Positions 61,642 through 64,000 of a stretch of 64,000 bases of DNA are shown piece by piece (position 1 is the first letter of the stretch; the number at the start of each line of letters is the position of its first letter). Made by a program: the position numbers and the translations under genes. The DNA lies in contig CALKVC010000005.1 in NCBI GenBank assembly GCA_937996595.1, positions 12,342-76,341 of the forward strand, read 5' to 3'. The notes beneath the pieces are model-generated. The model had not been told where the DNA came from. It saw only the letters and a list, made by a program, of their open reading frames with translations, and made no database searches. This stretch comes from an uncultured Chitinophagaceae bacterium. Lineage in GTDB: Bacteria > Bacteroidota > Bacteroidia > Chitinophagales > Chitinophagaceae.

Positions 61642-64000
61642 CTAACGTAATTTGATGAATGGAACAGAAAGCGGTTTTTTGTTTTCAAAATAAACGCTTA
61701 AAACATATTGCCCGGAAAGGAACCCTGTCATATCAATTGTTTCGGTAAATATATGACGGGTTACCGTAATCATCTTCTTACACAATACCCTGCCTTGCAT
61801 ATCAGTAAGTACCGCAGTTATTTTCCTGTTGTTCACCGTGCCTGAACTGATCTTTGCATGCAGGGCGTTCGTTACTACCGGATTGCTAAGGATTACCAGT
61901 CCATCTTCCGGTAAATCCAGGTTCCTGTTATCAACAACATTTACGCTTACGGTGTCTTTGCCGGTTGCTCCACGGTTATCCGTTACCGTTAATTCCAGGC
62001 TGTATGTTCCCGGTTGCATGTCGTACAAGTAAGTTGTTGCCTGGTAGGCGTTGGTAATTACAAATGCAGAACCTTCAATAACCCTCCAGCTATATCCCGA
62101 AATCATTCCATCTGTATCTGTGCCTATACCTGTAATGGAAATCGTATTAACGGGTAAATAAATGGTAGTGTCAGATCCGGCATCAGCAACAGGCAGGCTG
62201 TTAGCAATTACTATGGCTTCATTCACCGTTACCTGCATGGTATCAAGATCAGTGGCTCCGCTGTTATCGGTAACCTTCAGTTCAAATTTGTATGTACCCT
62301 GAACCAGTGCTGTTGCTGTAGTTGCAGCCGAATTCGGATTCGAGATTGTACCCGTTGTTGGTCCCGAAATTTTTCTCCAGAGATAGCTGCTGATGGTTCC
62401 ATCAGGGTCATTACCGCTACCGGTAAGCGAAGCAGTATTGGTTGGTAATGTAATGTTCTGGTCTAATCCTGCATTGGCTGCAGGCAGTTGGTTGGGCGGC
62501 GGGGCAACAGCAAATGTTATATTGTTCAGGTTATATCCCCCGGTGATATAGAAAACCCTCATTACTTTTAAACCGGCTGAAAGTGTAATTCCGGGAATCA
62601 GTACATTTTGCCAGTTCTGGTAACCTCCCGTGTTGGGAACAGAAAAAGTTGCGATGGTAGTTCCATCCATTTCAACCCTGAAAGAAGTGGCTGTGTTTTG
62701 AGAAGAAACACGGGCTGTAATATTGTAGGTGCCGGCTGTAGATACTTGTACGGAATATTTCATCCACTCCCCGGCTTCAGTCCAGCCAATATTCGGCGAC
62801 CCTTCTGTTGAATTCTCAATATCTACAGCTTCAGTTATCCTGTATACACCGCCTGTATTCTCCGGGGTAATATCGTTGTATGCTATATCCTGTCCGCCCA
62901 AATCGAAATTTTCAAATTCAATGGTACCGGGTATCAATTGGGCAGAACCCGAATAAGGAGTGTTGATTCCGCTGTTGTTAACCGTTACCTGCATGATATC
63001 ACTGGCTGTTGCACCGTTATTATCGGTTACGGTTAGCTGAAATTGATATAATCCCTGTACCAATCCTGATACGCCGGTAATAGCTGATGCAGGCAAACTG
63101 ATTATTCCTGCTGATGGCCCGGATATTTTGCTCCATGTATATGATACAACAGTTCCGTCTGTATCAATTCCTGATCCGGTAAGTGTAACATTGTTTAGAG
63201 GAAGAAGAATGGTTTGGTCTTGCCCGGCACTGGCAACTGGAGCCTGGTTATTTCCGGCGTTAACGGTAACTACCATCGTGTCAACATCTGTAGCACCATT
63301 GTTATCAGTTACTTTCAATTCAAAGTTGTAGATACCTTGTGATAAACCGGTAACCGTAGTTGATGCAGTTGTATTGTTTAAGATATTTCCCGATGCAGGC
63401 CCGGAAACTTTACGCCATTGGTAAGCAGTAATGGTTCCATCCGGGTCGTTACCTGTTCCTGAAATGGATATGCTGTTTGCTGGAATAGTGATTGTTTGGT
63501 CTGCACCTGCATTGGCTGTTGGGGCAATATTGCCTGCGCTTGTTTTTAACAATATTGAAGAAGAAAAAGGAGCTATTGTTATACTTCCGTTATAAATGAC
63601 ACCTTTCATGTCAATATAAGTGGCTCCTAAAGAAATTGTCTGGCTTACTGATTCTGGATTGTATTCAAAGCGGAGTTCATTAACGGTTGTAATAGTTGCA
63701 GTTGATTTTGATGAATTCGCTTCCTGTCCTGTATAGTTCTTCCATTGTTCAAGTGTGTTATAATAATTAGTCCCGTTCTGGTCTCTCCAAATTGTGGTAT
63801 TGTCATCTAACGGTCTGGCATAAGTGTTATTATCGGCGGAAAAGTCAGCTGGCATGGTGGCTGCTCCGGGTTCATAATATGCAGTGTACTGGTTGGTTGT
63901 TTTCGCAACAAAAATGTTGTCATTTATTGAAACGTTGCTGATGGGAACTGATCCATACTTTATCAGGTATAAGCCCCTTGCGCAATCATAGATGGTATTA
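61642..64000 (-). CDS. Secreted PKD/CBM6 protein with type IX sorting domain (5' end outside window)
   Basis: The frame stays open to the right edge, so the N-terminus and any catalytic domain are missing; at least 785 residues are visible. After a beta-rich segment ('SQTISLGATYIDMKGVIYNG') there are two PKD-like modules ('NIAPTANAGADQ', 'NQAPVASAGQDQ'), a CBM6-type carbohydrate-binding module ('GTIEFENFDLGGQD', 'NIGWTEAGEWMKYSV'), and two more PKD-like modules. The C-terminal ~85 residues match a T9SS type A sorting domain ('NNRKITAVLTDMQGRVLCKK'). It is probably a secreted glycan-active or adhesive surface protein. Confidence 0.85.
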   Translation of the reverse strand, partial: NTIYDCARGLYLIKYGSVPISNVSINDNIFVAKTTNQYTAYYEPGAATMPADFSADNNTYARPLDDNTTIWRDQNGTNYYNTLEQWKNYTGQEANSSKSTATITTVNELRFEYNPESVSQTISLGATYIDMKGVIYNGSITIAPFSSSILLKTSAGNIAPTANAGADQTITIPANSISISGTGNDPDGTITAYQWRKVSGPASGNILNNTTASTTVTGLSQGIYNFELKVTDNNGATDVDTMVVTVNAGNNQAPVASAGQDQTILLPLNNVTLTGSGIDTDGTVVSYTWSKISGPSAGIISLPASAITGVSGLVQGLYQFQLTVTDNNGATASDIMQVTVNNSGINTPYSGSAQLIPGTIEFENFDLGGQDIAYNDITPENTGGVYRITEAVDIENSTEGSPNIGWTEAGEWMKYSVQVSTAGTYNITARVSSQNTATSFRVEMDGTTIATFSVPNTGGYQNWQNVLIPGITLSAGLKVMRVFYITGGYNLNNITFAVAPPPNQLPAANAGLDQNITLPTNTASLTGSGNDPDGTISSYLWRKISGPTTGTISNPNSAATTATALVQGTYKFELKVTDNSGATDLDTMQVTVNEAIVIANSLPVADAGSDTTIYLPVNTISITGIGTDTDGMISGYSWRVIEGSAFVITNAYQATTYLYDMQPGTYSLELTVTDNRGATGKDTVSVNVVDNRNLDLPEDGLVILSNPVVTNALHAKISSGTVNNRKITAVLTDMQGRVLCKKMITVTRHIFTETIDMTGFLSGQYVLSVYFENKKPLSVPFIKLR

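Overview
This window looks like a chromosomal segment of a Bacteroidota member, most likely Chitinophagaceae or a close relative. That is an inference from gene content: a DUF5916/CBM9-like protein, a DUF2911 pair, a TIGR02757 protein, an S9B dipeptidyl peptidase, an outer-membrane protein starting 'ENSPYSRYG', a type-IX-secreted PKD/CBM6 protein and a NusG paralog in a capsule operon. Genes mostly lack Shine-Dalgarno sequences, and several promoters fit the Bacteroidota pattern TTTG-N19-TAnnTTTG. I saw no rRNA, tRNA, CRISPR array or transposase.

Layout. 1-926 is the C-terminal half of typA. 1053-6222 holds a small CxxC membrane protein, a TPR protein, a small glycosylation group (GT4, FkbM methyltransferase, GT25) and meaB. 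6676-10790 carries a core-type GT2, a stand-alone LON domain, coaX, an outer-membrane barrel and lptC. 10902-13530 is a compact redox group (aldo/keto reductase, Spx/ArsC-like, OsmC, SDR). 13680-30769 is mostly housekeeping and metabolism: DUF5916 protein, dipeptidyl peptidase, lysS, DUF4197 lipoprotein, flavin reductase, a GxxExxY protein bounded by short repeats, FAH hydrolase, fatty-acid hydroxylase, TIGR02757, trans-sulfuration enzyme, asnB, two DUF2911 proteins and acpH.

32083-61559 is one large extracellular polysaccharide locus, all on the plus strand. It opens with an AT-rich promoter region and a C-rich, nearly G-free leader, then wza, wzc and a NusG/UpxY-like elongation factor. GDP-L-fucose genes (fcl, gmd), flippase, glycosyltransferases, N-formyltransferase, WecE-type aminotransferase, acyltransferase and Wzy-like polymerase follow. 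The distal part has a WecG/TagA transferase, Gfo/Idh oxidoreductase, an unassigned TIM-barrel-like protein, a WcaJ-type initiating transferase, an NAD epimerase, a flavin amino-oxidase/UGM-like protein, a NodB deacetylase, a WecB/WbpI-type epimerase, a methyltransferase, a DPM1-like GT2 and a GT39-like membrane protein. A 16-bp bidirectional terminator closes the locus against a convergent, edge-truncated PKD/CBM6/T9SS protein.

How it works together. The likely product is a capsule or exopolysaccharide containing L-fucose and a formylated 4-amino-4,6-dideoxyhexose, built on undecaprenyl phosphate, flipped by Wzx, polymerised by Wzy and exported by Wza/Wzc. Transcription is plausibly controlled by Rho acting on the leader, opposed by the encoded NusG paralog. 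The items most worth a second look are that leader/antiterminator arrangement, a composite non-coding repeat at 18.5-19.0 kb, the repeat-bounded GxxExxY gene, and the unassigned barrel protein at 51.7 kb.
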